Source of the DNA: Capnocytophaga stomatis
GTDB taxonomy: Bacteria; Bacteroidota; Bacteroidia; Flavobacteriales; Flavobacteriaceae
Direction: 5' to 3'
Assembly (NCBI RefSeq): GCF_002302635.1
Contig: NZ_CP022387.1
Span: 1,736,001-1,800,000 of the forward strand
Length of the DNA: 64,000 bases
Below, piece by piece: positions 9,164-18,865 of the stretch. The notes beneath the pieces are model-generated. The model was not told the DNA's origin and searched no databases. It saw nothing but the letters and a program-made list of their open reading frames with translations. The position numbers and the translations under genes were made by a program. Numbering within the stretch: position 1 is the first letter of the stretch; the number at the start of each line of letters is the position of its first letter.

Positions 9164-10381
9164 CTAATTTGTGTCGTCTTCTATAAACTCGGGATATAAA
9201 AAATTGTTGTACGGAAAACGCGTGATGTGTATTTCTCGCACTTTGGCATACACTTTTTCACGGAATTCTTCCAAATTATCTTTATTTAATGCCGAAATGA
9301 AAAGCACATCGTTACCCACTTTGTTCATCCACGTTTGTTTCCATTGCTCCAACGTAAAATGCTTGGAGGTAGGCTCGGTAATTAGGTCGTCTTCAGCTAT
9401 GGTTTGATGTTTGTAAGCGTCTATTTTATTGAAAACCATAATTGTGGGTTTGTCAGCACTTTTGATTTCTGCAAGAATTTGATTTACCGAATGGATGTGT
9501 TCTTCAAAATTCGGATGCGAAATATCCACAATATGAAGCAGTAAATCCGCCTCACGCACCTCGTCCAAAGTACTTTTAAACGATTCAATGAGCTGAGTAG
9601 GTAATTTTCGGATAAATCCTACAGTATCAGATAGTAAGAAAGGAAGATTCCCGATAACTACCTTTCGCACAGTGGTATCCAAAGTAGCAAAAAGTTTATT
9701 TTCGGCAAACACCTCACTTTTGCTAATAACATTCATTAAGGTAGATTTCCCAACGTTGGTATATCCGATAAGTGCCACACGCACCATCGCCCCACGATTT
9801 CCGCGTTGTACAGCCATCTGACGGTCAATGGTAGCGAGTTTTTTCTTCAAAAGTGCAATGCGGTCACGTACGATACGGCGGTCGGTTTCGATTTCCGTCT
9901 CCCCGGGACCACGCATACCAATCCCCCCACGTTGACGTTCAAGGTGCGTCCAAAGTCCCGTTAGTCGAGGTAAAAGGTATTGATATTGAGCTAATTCCAC
10001 TTGAGTTCGGGAATAGCTGGTTTGAGCTCGCTGTGCGAATATATCCAAAATAAGTCCAGTTCGGTCGAGGATTTTCGCCTTCAGAATACGTTCAATGTTT
10101 TTTTGTTGTGCAGGCGAAAGTTCATCGTCAAAAATAACGGTTCCGACTTCGTTTTCTTCCACAAACTGTTGTACTTCTTCCATTTTTCCTGTTCCTATAA
10201 AGGTCTTCGGGTTTGGGACGTCTAATCTTTGGGTAAATCTTTTTAAAACCTCACCGCCAGCGGTATAGGTCAAAAATTCCAATTCATCCAAGTATTCTTT
10301 TGATTTTTCTTCGTCTTGCAATTGGTTGATGATTCCTACCAACACTACTTTTTCGTAATTTAGATTTATCTGTTCGAGCAT
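9164..10381 (-). CDS. hflX: GTPase HflX
   Basis: 405 residues. An N-terminal HflX domain (FDDELSPAQQKNIE, QVELAQYQYLLPRL, RGPGETEIETDRR) precedes a G domain with G1 GYTNVGKST and switch-2 DTVGFI. HflX is a 50S-binding GTPase that splits stalled or stressed ribosomes. The ATG at 10381 gives MLEQINL; an in-frame TTG eleven codons upstream is unlikely. A candidate -7 element TATTTTTG (complement of 10403-10410) lies about 22 bases upstream. Confidence 0.96.
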   Translation of the reverse strand: MLEQINLNYEKVVLVGIINQLQDEEKSKEYLDELEFLTYTAGGEVLKRFTQRLDVPNPKTFIGTGKMEEVQQFVEENEVGTVIFDDELSPAQQKNIERILKAKILDRTGLILDIFAQRAQTSYSRTQVELAQYQYLLPRLTGLWTHLERQRGGIGMRGPGETEIETDRRIVRDRIALLKKKLATIDRQMAVQRGNRGAMVRVALIGYTNVGKSTLMNVISKSEVFAENKLFATLDTTVRKVVIGNLPFLLSDTVGFIRKLPTQLIESFKSTLDEVREADLLLHIVDISHPNFEEHIHSVNQILAEIKSADKPTIMVFNKIDAYKHQTIAEDDLITEPTSKHFTLEQWKQTWMNKVGNDVLFISALNKDNLEEFREKVYAKVREIHITRFPYNNFLYPEFIEDDTN

Positions 10382-10479
10382 AGTATGCTTAATTCTTTTG
10401 TGCAAAAATAGCAAAATAATTTTTTCTTTGCAGAAAAAAAGTGTATTTGTGCCTATAAATCATTTTATTAGTCATTGTT

Positions 10480-11031
10480 TTGGGGAAATATGATTTTCTT
10501 TTTCGTAGAGTCGTTCGGATTTTATGGAATTTGTTTTTGGTAGTGGGGTGGGGCGTTCCTATGCTGAGTTTTTTGGAATTGCTCTTGAATTTCTTTTTTC
10601 AGACAGAAATTATTTTCTATAATCGTTATCTGATTGTTATAGCTTCGGTTTGGCTGATTGCTTGTCTTGTAAGTCTTATTTTGCTATTCAAAAAGCGATT
10701 GAAATTTTATATCTTTTTGATTTTGATGATGTCGAATTTTGGTTTGTTTTATCATTGGGTGTTAAAACATCAATTTAGTTTTGAAAAAAATATTGAAGGT
10801 ACGGATTATATGATGAAAATATTTGCACATCGTTACGAAGTGTGGCAAACAAATAGAGTTTATCGCCAACGAGTTTTGGTGAAAATATCAGATATTTTTC
10901 ACGATTCGTACTCAAAAATAGGTATAGCTCATTTGTCAAAAGTGAGAATTTTTAGCAATGATGAAGAAAAAAAACTCTTTGAAATTCAAGTTAAAGCCAA
11001 ACGAGAAGTTTTTTACGTTGAAAAAAGATAA
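10480..11031 (+). CDS. Hypothetical membrane protein
   Basis: Up to 183 residues. Three hydrophobic segments lie in the first 95 residues (near 12-40, 50-70 and 73-93), followed by a soluble, lysine-rich C-terminal half of about 90 residues. I recognise no family. The start is uncertain: the frame opens with TTG at 10480, and the first in-frame ATG is at 10561, which would remove the first membrane segment. It lies between hflX (divergent) and tRNA-Asp. Codon use and length suggest a real gene, but the function is unknown. Confidence 0.6.
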   Translation: MGKYDFLFRRVVRILWNLFLVVGWGVPMLSFLELLLNFFFQTEIIFYNRYLIVIASVWLIACLVSLILLFKKRLKFYIFLILMMSNFGLFYHWVLKHQFSFEKNIEGTDYMMKIFAHRYEVWQTNRVYRQRVLVKISDIFHDSYSKIGIAHLSKVRIFSNDEEKKLFEIQVKAKREVFYVEKR

Positions 11032-11113
11032 TTTTTTTTCAGATAAATGGTTTTGATTTTCAATATTTTGATTTTTTGAAGAAGAAAAAAATAATTTTTT
11101 TTGATAAAAATAT

Positions 11114-11143
11114 TTGCACAATTGAAAAAATGTACTACCTTTG
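11114..11143 (+). promoter_or_regulatory. Promoter of tRNA-Asp
   Basis: TTG at 11114-11116, a 19-base spacer, then TACCTTTG at 11136-11143, about 38 bases before the mature tRNA 5' end. An ideal Bacteroidota promoter. Confidence 0.8.
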
Positions 11144-11181
11144 CAACCGCAATGATGAAATGAAACGTTCATAAGCAAATT

Positions 11182-11255
11182 GGTCTGGTAGTTCAGTTGG
11201 TTAGAATACATGCCTGTCACGCATGGGGTCGCGGGTTCGAGTCCCGTCCAGACCG
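11182..11255 (+). tRNA. tRNA-Asp (GTC)
   Basis: A 74-base cloverleaf. The acceptor arms GGTCTGG and CCAGACC pair and are followed by discriminator G. The anticodon loop CTGTCAC carries GTC, and the T arm holds GGTTCGAGTCC. The 3' CCA is not encoded. It stands alone with its own promoter and terminator, not in an rRNA operon. Confidence 0.97.
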
Positions 11256-11320
11256 CAAGTAAAATTTAGTTGTGTTGTTTTGTGTAAATACTTTTACACG
11301 GGTTTATAGTAAACCAATGG

Positions 11321-11350
11321 AAGGCTTTCCTTTTAAGGAAGGCTTTTTTT
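11321..11350 (+). terminator. Terminator of tRNA-Asp
   Basis: GCTTTCCT pairs with AGGAAGGC (one T-G pair) around a 4-base loop, followed by T7. Confidence 0.75.
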
Positions 11351-11630
11351 GTGCTTTTTTGTTATTTTAACCCCTACTTCTTTTCTTCTTCCGAAGTCTT
11401 CAATTCCAAAATCAAAACATCTCTATTATAGCTTTTGGTTATCTCTCTTCCGTAAATGCTTTTTTTTCTAAAAATTTACTTTACTTAGATCCAATGTAAT
11501 TATTTGTTTTTCAGTTTTTTATGTTTTTATGATCACGAAATAAAATTAATTATTCATAATAAAAAAGAAATAAACCGAAACAAAAAGGATAGGCTTCGAA
11601 AATATTTTGAAAGATTAATTGTTAAAAATT

Positions 11631-11661
11631 TTGAAAAACAAAATATGTTTTTGTAGTTTTG
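11631..11661 (+). promoter_or_regulatory. Promoter of susC-like gene
   Basis: TTG at 11631-11633, 20-base spacer, TAGTTTTG at 11654-11661. It gives a leader of about 150 bases before the ATG at 11821. Confidence 0.75.
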
Positions 11662-11820
11662 TGCGACTTAAGCCAAATTAATTTTCCTCTTAAAGGATTT
11701 ATTTAGCTAACAACCAAGATTACGTCAAAATAGTTACTTAGGATTCTATAAATAATGTTTGTTTATCATAAGTTTACTACCAAAATTTGCAGAGAAATAT
11801 TAACTAATAACATTTTGAAT

Positions 11821-14800
11821 ATGGAAAAACTATTTTCAACCAAAAGAAGCAAAATTCTATTTTGTAAAATGGTTCTACTCGTGTTATTCCTAGCCACTGA
11901 CGAGATTGCTTACGCCGGTGGTGAAGGTGTAGGAAGTAAGTTTTCTACATTTCAAGTAGCTACCCAACAAAATAAGAAAATTACAGGAACGGTGACTGAT
12001 GAGAACGGAGTGCCTTTACCTGGTGTGAGTGTAGTTGTGAAAAATACAACTCGAGGAACTTCTACAAATTTTGACGGTAAGTATGAAATTTTAGTAAGGC
12101 AGGGAGAAGTTTTAGAGTATCACTTTGTAGGTTTTGCTACCCAAGAAAAAAGAATAGGGGGTGGTAATCAGTTGATTATCAATATTATACTAAAGGAGCA
12201 AGCTGAACAGTTAGGGGATGTTGTAGTTGTTGGTTTTGGTACTCAGAAAAAGGAAAGTGTCGTTAGTTCAGTGAGCACAGTAAAAGGAACTGACTTACGT
12301 CTTCCTACTCGTAGTTTAACAAACAACTTGGCTGGGCAAGTTTCAGGACTTATTGCTATTCAACGTAAAGGAGAACCTGGTTACGATGAGTCAGAGTTTT
12401 ATATACGAGGAATTAGTTCGTTTGCAAGCGGTGCTGCTATTTCTCCTCTTGTATTGGTTGATGGAGTGCCTCGGTCAATGAATGATATTGAACCAGATGA
12501 GATTGAGAGTTTTACGCTACTTAAAGATGCTGCGGCAACCTCAGTTTATGGTGCAGAAGGTGCTAACGGAGTTGTTTTAATTACCTCAAAAAGAGGAAAA
12601 AATCAAACTACTCAAATTTCTTATCGTGGTGAATACGGGCTTCTTTCCCCGACTCGTCTTCCTTCGTTTTTAGATGCTCCTAACTATATGCGAATCTATA
12701 ACGAAGCACTTCAAAATTCAGGAAATTCACCTATATTCACTGAAGATATTATTGCTAAACACGCATCTGGGATAGACCCTGATTTGTACCCGAATGTGAA
12801 TTGGATGAGCTTGATAAAGAATACCACATCGAATGTCCGACATACCCTAAACTTTAGAGGTGGTGGAGAAAAAGCGCGATTCTTTATATCTGGTGCTTTT
12901 TATAACGAAAGTGGTCTTTTTAGAGGAAATCCTAAAGCGGAGTATAACAACAACATTGGGTTAAATCGATATAATTTACGTAGTAATGTTGATTTTAACG
13001 TAACTCCAACAACTCTTCTACGGGTAGATTTAAGTGGACAATACTTAGAAACGAACTATCCGGCACCGGGAGTGGGTACTAATGGACTTCTTCAACGAAT
13101 TTCAACGGCTCCTCCTTATCTTTTCCCGATGGTATATTCTGATGGAACCAATGCTGCACATCCTCGTAATAGTAATAACCGAATCAATCCATATAATTTA
13201 CTAATGGAATCCGGTTACGCAAAAGAATGGCGTTCGATGCTTCAATCAAATGTGATTATCGAACAAAAGTTAGATGTTATAACAAAAGGATTGACAGCTA
13301 AGGGTTCTGTTAGTTATGATTCCAATGCCACTTACCTTATGAATAGGGCAAAAACTCCTCCGCAATTTACTGCCAGTGGGCGTGATGATAAAGGAAATCT
13401 AATTTTCAGTAAAGTAGTTGATGAAGTTAAATTCGGAGAACCATCTGAAAGCAACCGAGGTAATAAGAAAATATACATTGAAGGGTCTTTGAATTACAAA
13501 CGTTTGTTTTCTGATAAACACGATGTTACTGGTATGTTACTATATTATCGTAAAGAAGCACAAACTCACGATCAGGCTTTGGCTTTTCGTAAAGAAGCTT
13601 ATATCGGGCGTGCTACGTATATGTATGATCGTCGCTACTCCATCGAGGGGAGCTTTGGTTTTACAGGAAGCGAGGCTTTTTCCAAAGAAAATAGGTTTGG
13701 TTTCTTTCCTGCTATAGGTTTGTCGTGGATAGTTAGTAATGAAAAATTCTTTGAAGGAATAAGCAATACAATTAATGATTTAAAATTTAGAGCTTCTTAC
13801 GGAAAGACAGGAAATGACAATACGGGAGGTGCTCGCTTCCTATACCGAGGAACTTACAGCAACGCAGGAGGTTATCATATAGGTATTGGAGGTAGTGGGC
13901 CTCTTAACAATATGTCCGGACTTGCAGAAGGGCGTTTTGAAGCTCCTGCTATCGGATGGGAAATAGAGGACAAACGCAATATAGGTATTGATATTTCATT
14001 ATTTAGAAATAGAATAACATTAACTGCGGACTATTTTGATAATGAAAGACATAGTATATTATTACAACGTAGAACCGTTCCTGAACACACAGGATTTAGA
14101 GACAGACCTTGGCAAAATTATGGTAGAGTAAGTAATAAAGGATTTGATGCAAGTTTGTCCATCAGACATAACTTTACAGATGACTTTTCGGTGGGGGCAA
14201 GAGGTAACTTTACTTATGCAAGAAATAAAATTCTTGAATATGATGAAGTTCCTCAGAAATATGAATGGATGAACGTAACAGGTAGAAGAATTAACCTACC
14301 TCGAATTTACATTGCCGAGGGATTATACCAAGAGAGTGACTTCGATATAACAACTGACCCTGCGACAGGAGCGAAGCAATATGCACTCAAATCCGGACTG
14401 CCGGTTTCAACCATCAGTTCAGGGGTATTGCCCGGAGATATCAAATATAAGGACTTAAATGGTGATGGTCAAATCAATGATTATGATAGAACCTACGATG
14501 TAAGTAATCCGACAGTTCCCGAAATAATATATGGTTTTGGGGCGAATATGGAATATAAAAACTTCTACGTGAATGTGTTTTTCCAAGGAGCAGGAAATGT
14601 ATCAACAATTTTAGGTTCTAGTAATCCCCAAGGGTTCTTCCCTTTCAAATACGGTGTAGATGAAAGTTCACTCCGAAGTGAGGTAACTAATCGTTGGACT
14701 GCTGAAAATCCTTCAGAAGACGTTTTATTCCCAAGACTTCGAAACGTAGCATTTAATCATAACGAGCAAGCAAGTACGTGGTGGCTTAGAGATGCTAGCT

Positions 14801-15015
14801 TCATCCGCTTAAAAAATGTTGAAATAGGATATCGCTTGCCTAAGGAGGTCTTGAAGATATTAAAAATGAGTTCAGGACGTTTTTACCTGATAGGAAACAA
14901 CTTGCACGTTTGGGATAAAGTTAAAATGTGGGATCCTGAAATGGGTAACGATAATGCAGGTATGAATTATCCGTTATCAAAAAGTTATACATTCGGAGTT
15001 GAATTTAGTTTTTAA
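11821..15015 (+). CDS. SusC/RagA family TonB-linked outer-membrane protein
   Basis: 1064 residues. A signal peptide ends near AYA (residue 32). A carboxypeptidase-regulatory-like domain follows (about 54-135, with GTVTDENGVPLPGVSV), then a TonB plug domain (LVLVDGVPRSMNDIEPDEI...TSVYGAEGANGVVLITSKRG, long motif shortened) and a large beta-barrel with an aromatic C-terminus (FGVEFSF). It imports an oligosaccharide, glycan or peptide with its SusD partner, powered by TonB. The ATG at 11821 is preferred over 11755 because it starts a normal signal peptide. No hydrolase, regulator or surface enzyme is nearby, so the substrate cannot be inferred. Confidence 0.95.
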   Translation: MEKLFSTKRSKILFCKMVLLVLFLATDEIAYAGGEGVGSKFSTFQVATQQNKKITGTVTDENGVPLPGVSVVVKNTTRGTSTNFDGKYEILVRQGEVLEYHFVGFATQEKRIGGGNQLIINIILKEQAEQLGDVVVVGFGTQKKESVVSSVSTVKGTDLRLPTRSLTNNLAGQVSGLIAIQRKGEPGYDESEFYIRGISSFASGAAISPLVLVDGVPRSMNDIEPDEIESFTLLKDAAATSVYGAEGANGVVLITSKRGKNQTTQISYRGEYGLLSPTRLPSFLDAPNYMRIYNEALQNSGNSPIFTEDIIAKHASGIDPDLYPNVNWMSLIKNTTSNVRHTLNFRGGGEKARFFISGAFYNESGLFRGNPKAEYNNNIGLNRYNLRSNVDFNVTPTTLLRVDLSGQYLETNYPAPGVGTNGLLQRISTAPPYLFPMVYSDGTNAAHPRNSNNRINPYNLLMESGYAKEWRSMLQSNVIIEQKLDVITKGLTAKGSVSYDSNATYLMNRAKTPPQFTASGRDDKGNLIFSKVVDEVKFGEPSESNRGNKKIYIEGSLNYKRLFSDKHDVTGMLLYYRKEAQTHDQALAFRKEAYIGRATYMYDRRYSIEGSFGFTGSEAFSKENRFGFFPAIGLSWIVSNEKFFEGISNTINDLKFRASYGKTGNDNTGGARFLYRGTYSNAGGYHIGIGGSGPLNNMSGLAEGRFEAPAIGWEIEDKRNIGIDISLFRNRITLTADYFDNERHSILLQRRTVPEHTGFRDRPWQNYGRVSNKGFDASLSIRHNFTDDFSVGARGNFTYARNKILEYDEVPQKYEWMNVTGRRINLPRIYIAEGLYQESDFDITTDPATGAKQYALKSGLPVSTISSGVLPGDIKYKDLNGDGQINDYDRTYDVSNPTVPEIIYGFGANMEYKNFYVNVFFQGAGNVSTILGSSNPQGFFPFKYGVDESSLRSEVTNRWTAENPSEDVLFPRLRNVAFNHNEQASTWWLRDASFIRLKNVEIGYRLPKEVLKILKMSSGRFYLIGNNLHVWDKVKMWDPEMGNDNAGMNYPLSKSYTFGVEFSF

Positions 15016-15027
15016 AAATGACAGAAA

Positions 15028-16869
15028 ATGAGAAAGATTTTTATAACCATAGGAATTATTACAGCTACTTTCTTTACGGAATCGTGTAGCAATTATTTGG
15101 ATGTTTCCGATGAATTGGCAGGGGAATTGACACAAAAAGAAATTTTTGACGACGCTACTCTTACTCGTAGATTTCATAGGAATATTTTTGTAGGAATACC
15201 TGATTCATCAAATATGATTTTCTCTACAAATTATCAATTATCCGGGCTTGACAATCCTTGGGCAGGTGCTTCTGATGAATTGAAAATGGCACAAGGTACT
15301 TTGCGTGGCTTAACCCAAAACGGATTTAACGAATCTAACGCACCTTTCCATCGTTGGTCAACATTATATAAACTCATACGACAAGCAAACTTGTTTTTGA
15401 AAAATGCAAAAGTAATTCCTCAAACAGGTTTGGCCGAATATATTGATGAAGCTGAATTAGTAAGACTAAAAGCACAAGCTCGTTTTTTACGTGCATATTA
15501 TCATTATTTGTTGTTTGAAATGTATGGTCCTATCCCTATACTCACTGAACCTGCTGATCCTGAAGCAAGCGACTGGGACTATCCACGTAATTCAGTGGAT
15601 GAAGTAGTTGCTTTCTTGGATAGTGAATTGTTAGAAGCAAGCGAAGGGCTTAACGATGTTGAAACGGAGGAGAACTACCGAGCATTACCAACCAAAGGAG
15701 TTGCCTTAGCCGTTAGAGCAAAATTATGGATGTATGCCGCAAGTCCATTGTTTAACGGAGGGTACAGCGAGGCTTTATCGCTGACGAATCCTGATGGGAA
15801 AAAGTTATTCCCTGCTGCCGATAAAGGGAAATGGCAAAAAGCAGTTAGTGCATTGGAAGATTTCATCAACTTTGCCAATGGAAAGTATGAGTTGTACAAG
15901 GAATATGAAGGTGCTACTTATGACCCACATAAATCGTTATATAATTTATTTATGAAGTACAATAATGAGATTATTTGGGCTAGTAGTAAACACAATTGGG
16001 GAGGAGTTGGTGGTGAAGGAACAGATAGACGATGCACACCTCGTACTGAACGTAACGGATTTGCTTGTATTTCTGTTTCGCAAGAGTTGGTAGATGACTT
16101 TTTTATGATTGATGGAAAATCAATAGAGGAATCCCCACTATATAATGAGACTGGTTTTTCCACCGCTGGTGAAGATCAATCAAATCAAACAGAAGAGGGA
16201 ACATATCGAATGTGGATAAATAGAGAACCTCGTTTCTATCAAACCGTTTTCTTTCACGGAAGAAAGTGGCACATCAGTAAAAAAGATGTTAAGTTTACTT
16301 ATGGCGATGGAAACGACCGCTCAAAAGGTGACTATCCTTGGACTGGTTACCTCTTATACAAACGAATTGCACGTAATACCAGAAATGAAGGCTCGCATCC
16401 ACGTTCACAATATCGTCCGTCAATTATTTTCCGCTTAGCTGAATTTTATTTGCTCTATGCAGAAGCCCTTAATGAGGTTAATCCTTCTGACTCAAAAATA
16501 GCAGAGTATGTGAATAGAGTTCGCGAAAGAGCTGGTATTCCCAATTGGCAGGAAAGTAATCCTTCTGTTTTAGGTAATCAAGAAGCACAACGAAAAGCCA
16601 TCAGAGCCGAAATGCGTGTAGAATTAGCAACCGAAGGGCAACGTTATTTTGATGTTCGTCGTTGGATGATTGCCGAAAATCCTGTGGGAGAAGGAGGACA
16701 AGGAGGTGATTTCTATGGAATGAATATGCAAACAGATGATAAAGCTAAATTTTTTGAAAGACACTCATACGAAAAAAGAGATTTTAAACGTGCATATTAC
16801 CTGTACCCTATTCCTTTAAATCAAATACAAATCACAAAGAATTTGATACAAAACCCTGGTTATGAATAG
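15028..16869 (+). CDS. RagB/SusD family nutrient-binding lipoprotein
   Basis: 613 residues. A lipoprotein signal with C20 (TESC) is followed by the SusD fold: TPR-like N-terminal helices (RLKAQARFLRAYYHYLLFEM), and the conserved C-terminal RPSIIFRLAEFYLLYAEALN and ELATEGQRYFDVRRW segments. SusD forms the lid over the SusC barrel on the cell surface and binds the incoming nutrient. It begins 12 bases after susC, so the two form one operon that ends at a hairpin terminator. Confidence 0.96.
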   Translation: MRKIFITIGIITATFFTESCSNYLDVSDELAGELTQKEIFDDATLTRRFHRNIFVGIPDSSNMIFSTNYQLSGLDNPWAGASDELKMAQGTLRGLTQNGFNESNAPFHRWSTLYKLIRQANLFLKNAKVIPQTGLAEYIDEAELVRLKAQARFLRAYYHYLLFEMYGPIPILTEPADPEASDWDYPRNSVDEVVAFLDSELLEASEGLNDVETEENYRALPTKGVALAVRAKLWMYAASPLFNGGYSEALSLTNPDGKKLFPAADKGKWQKAVSALEDFINFANGKYELYKEYEGATYDPHKSLYNLFMKYNNEIIWASSKHNWGGVGGEGTDRRCTPRTERNGFACISVSQELVDDFFMIDGKSIEESPLYNETGFSTAGEDQSNQTEEGTYRMWINREPRFYQTVFFHGRKWHISKKDVKFTYGDGNDRSKGDYPWTGYLLYKRIARNTRNEGSHPRSQYRPSIIFRLAEFYLLYAEALNEVNPSDSKIAEYVNRVRERAGIPNWQESNPSVLGNQEAQRKAIRAEMRVELATEGQRYFDVRRWMIAENPVGEGGQGGDFYGMNMQTDDKAKFFERHSYEKRDFKRAYYLYPIPLNQIQITKNLIQNPGYE

Positions 16870-16905
16870 TATTGCAACTTAATCGTTTTACTATCAGATT
16901 ATATA

Positions 16906-16943
16906 AACTGCTCTTGAAAAATATATTTTAAGGGCAGTTTTTT
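16906..16943 (+). terminator. Terminator of the susCD operon
   Basis: AACTGCTCTT pairs with AAGGGCAGTT (one T-G pair), followed by T6. Confidence 0.8.
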
Positions 16944-17178
16944 GGTTTCTCAAATTTATATATCAATAAAAAATTTGATATACAATGAGTTATAAGGCTA
17001 TGGAATTACTAATCTTATAAGGATTTAACAAGTTGGTTTTTAATGGTTTCTGGGGAAAAATTGCCCCAGTTTTTAAGTTCTAAGTTTTTTTGTTATTTCC
17101 TCTAAAAATTGAAATAATTTGATTCATTCCCAGATTTGACCTGGAAAAGAGAAGATGTGTAAGAAAATGGTCTAATTT
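16944..17178. other. Intergenic region after susCD
   Basis: AT-rich. A second small hairpin, CTGGGG with CCCCAG at 17050-17069 and then T5, may be a backup terminator for susCD. No gene is seen. Confidence 0.5.
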
Positions 17179-17688
17179 CTAATCCTCAATCCACGAGGCG
17201 TATTTCACGTAATTGTCTGCCGTTCTGCGGATGGCTGTTTTCTGTTCTCCTGACAAGTTTTTTATTTTCTTTGCGGGAATGCCGGCGTAAATACTTCCGG
17301 ATTCAATTCGGGTATGTTCGGTAACTACGGCACCAGCTGCAACGATGCTGTCGCTTTCCACTATGCAACCATCCATCACAATGCTTCCCATTCCAATTAA
17401 TACATTGCTGTGAATTGTACAACCGTGGACAATAGCATTATGCCCGATTGAAACATTATCGGCTATGTTTGTGGCATATTTTTGGTAAGTTGCGTGAATG
17501 ACAGCTCCGTCCTGTACGTTTACCTTGTTTCCGATTCTGATGCTATTTACATCGCCCCGAATTACAGCGTTATACCAAATGGTACATTGATTACCTACGG
17601 AAACATCTCCTGTAACTGTTGCATTTTCAGCAATAAAGCAATCTTTTCCAAAAGAAGGCTCTTTTCCATTGACTTTTTTGATAATCAT
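17179..17688 (-). CDS. Gamma carbonic anhydrase family (YrdA-like) protein
   Basis: 169 residues made of hexapeptide repeats that form a left-handed beta-helix. The three zinc-ligand histidines of the gamma class appear in VIHATY and IGHNAIVHGC. YrdA/PaaY-like members are trimeric, cytosolic, and either carbonic anhydrases or thioesterases; the exact activity varies. It starts 21 bases after the preceding SpxH/DsbA-like gene on the same strand and is probably co-transcribed, though the two functions are not obviously linked. Confidence 0.9.
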   Translation of the reverse strand: MIIKKVNGKEPSFGKDCFIAENATVTGDVSVGNQCTIWYNAVIRGDVNSIRIGNKVNVQDGAVIHATYQKYATNIADNVSIGHNAIVHGCTIHSNVLIGMGSIVMDGCIVESDSIVAAGAVVTEHTRIESGSIYAGIPAKKIKNLSGEQKTAIRRTADNYVKYASWIED

Positions 17689-17709
17689 CTTTTTACTCTT
17701 TTTGAATAA

Positions 17710-18669
17710 CTATTTTTTCTTCCAGATGGAACCATTTTTGGTGGTGTATCTCTCTAAAAAGCCCTGTTCTGTGAGTTGATTAAGATATATTTCGCTCTCT
17801 TTTCGTGGCATTGATGATAGTTCCGAAAATTCTCGAGCAGTGAGAGTTGGATAATAACCAAAGAGTGTTTGCCAATCTTTTTTGTATTCTTTTTTTGTAG
17901 CTTTGGGCTCCAGCTTCAGTATGGCTCTTTCAAAATTAAGGTATGGTTTTGCTCCGTAAACTACTTCTCTATTGCCTTGACTATCTGTGAAAATCATTGT
18001 AGGAAAACCACGAATTCCCAAATCTCTTGCTAATTTCAAATCGTTTTCAAATAGTTCCTTTGCTTTGTTTTGAATATCTGCTTTCAGTTGTTCTACATCA
18101 AGTTTTGTTACATCGGCAGCTTTTGCAATATGCTCCCACTGAGTGATATTTTTCTTCTGAAGAAAGACCATTTCTCTCAGCTCCCTCAAAAAAGAAATTG
18201 CTTTGTTTTTGTCCTGTATTTGAGCAGCTTTAAATGCTATTGATGGAGGATAAGAAGAATTTAAAGGATTTTCCAGCCAAATATCGCCATCAATTGGCAT
18301 ATCGTAGTAGAGACTCACCTCGTCCCAATGATGAGCTACATCCGATGGTTTGCTGATGCCTCCGCTGTTATAGCTCCAATCAGGTAGAAGCCCGCCAGTG
18401 TGGTAATTGAAGGTAATGATATCGCCATATTCCAATTTAAGCTTACGGATTTGAGGTTCAATGCCCCAGCACGAAGAGCATATTGGGTCAGTATAATAAG
18501 TAACTGTTATTGATTTCTCCGTTTGTGGGAGCTGAGATTTTACAGCGTTATTTTCGGTTTGAGGTACGCCACAAGTTCCCTCTTTGGGGTCACAAAGTAG
18601 CGGATTAGTATTCTGTGCCATAGCTAAAAATGATTGTGTTAGAAATAAAAATTTGATAATGAACTTCAT
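17710..18669 (-). CDS. Exported SpxH/DsbA-family thioredoxin-fold protein
   Basis: 319 residues. A signal peptide (to about AQ, residue 19) is followed by a short Cys-containing linker (C26, C33). A DsbA-like fold then carries CSSC (C64, C67) in TDPICSSCWGIEP and the cis-proline loop GIRGFPTMIF. The DPxCxxCW-EP pattern and GGLL motif match the SpxH/YjbH branch, whose Firmicutes members are cytosolic ClpXP adaptors. The last 60 residues look like a winged-helix segment (LTAREFSELSS...LTEQGFLERY). A signal peptide on this family suggests a periplasmic thiol oxidoreductase rather than a protease adaptor. A likely -7 element TACTTTTG (complement of 18731-18738) lies upstream. Confidence 0.8.
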   Translation of the reverse strand: MKFIIKFLFLTQSFLAMAQNTNPLLCDPKEGTCGVPQTENNAVKSQLPQTEKSITVTYYTDPICSSCWGIEPQIRKLKLEYGDIITFNYHTGGLLPDWSYNSGGISKPSDVAHHWDEVSLYYDMPIDGDIWLENPLNSSYPPSIAFKAAQIQDKNKAISFLRELREMVFLQKKNITQWEHIAKAADVTKLDVEQLKADIQNKAKELFENDLKLARDLGIRGFPTMIFTDSQGNREVVYGAKPYLNFERAILKLEPKATKKEYKKDWQTLFGYYPTLTAREFSELSSMPRKESEIYLNQLTEQGFLERYTTKNGSIWKKK

Positions 18670-18865
18670 AGTTTTTTTGAATTTTCAAATTAGTACGGAA
18701 ATTATTTTTCGTTTGCTTTACAGCTTTAGGCAAAAGTATTATTTTTTTGTAAAAGTATTCACAAAATATTGATAAATAATTTATTATTATGTTCTTTTAG
18801 ATATTGCCAAATTCTTTTGTTATTAAATAAAGCGGTTTTTTGTATTTTTGCCCAAAATTTAAACT

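Larger units (their letters stand above)
11256..11820. other. Intergenic region between tRNA-Asp and susC
   Basis: Holds the tRNA terminator, an AT-rich stretch, and the susC promoter with a leader of about 155 bases. On the minus strand 11374-11467 is a stop-to-stop stretch of about 30 codons without a start (it reads RDVLILELKTSEEEKK at its end) that could be a gene remnant. Nothing else is recognised. Confidence 0.5.

Noticed and set aside
11662-11820. Riboswitch in the susC leader
   Set aside because: The leader is long, but no conserved aptamer motif or expression-platform hairpin could be recognised.
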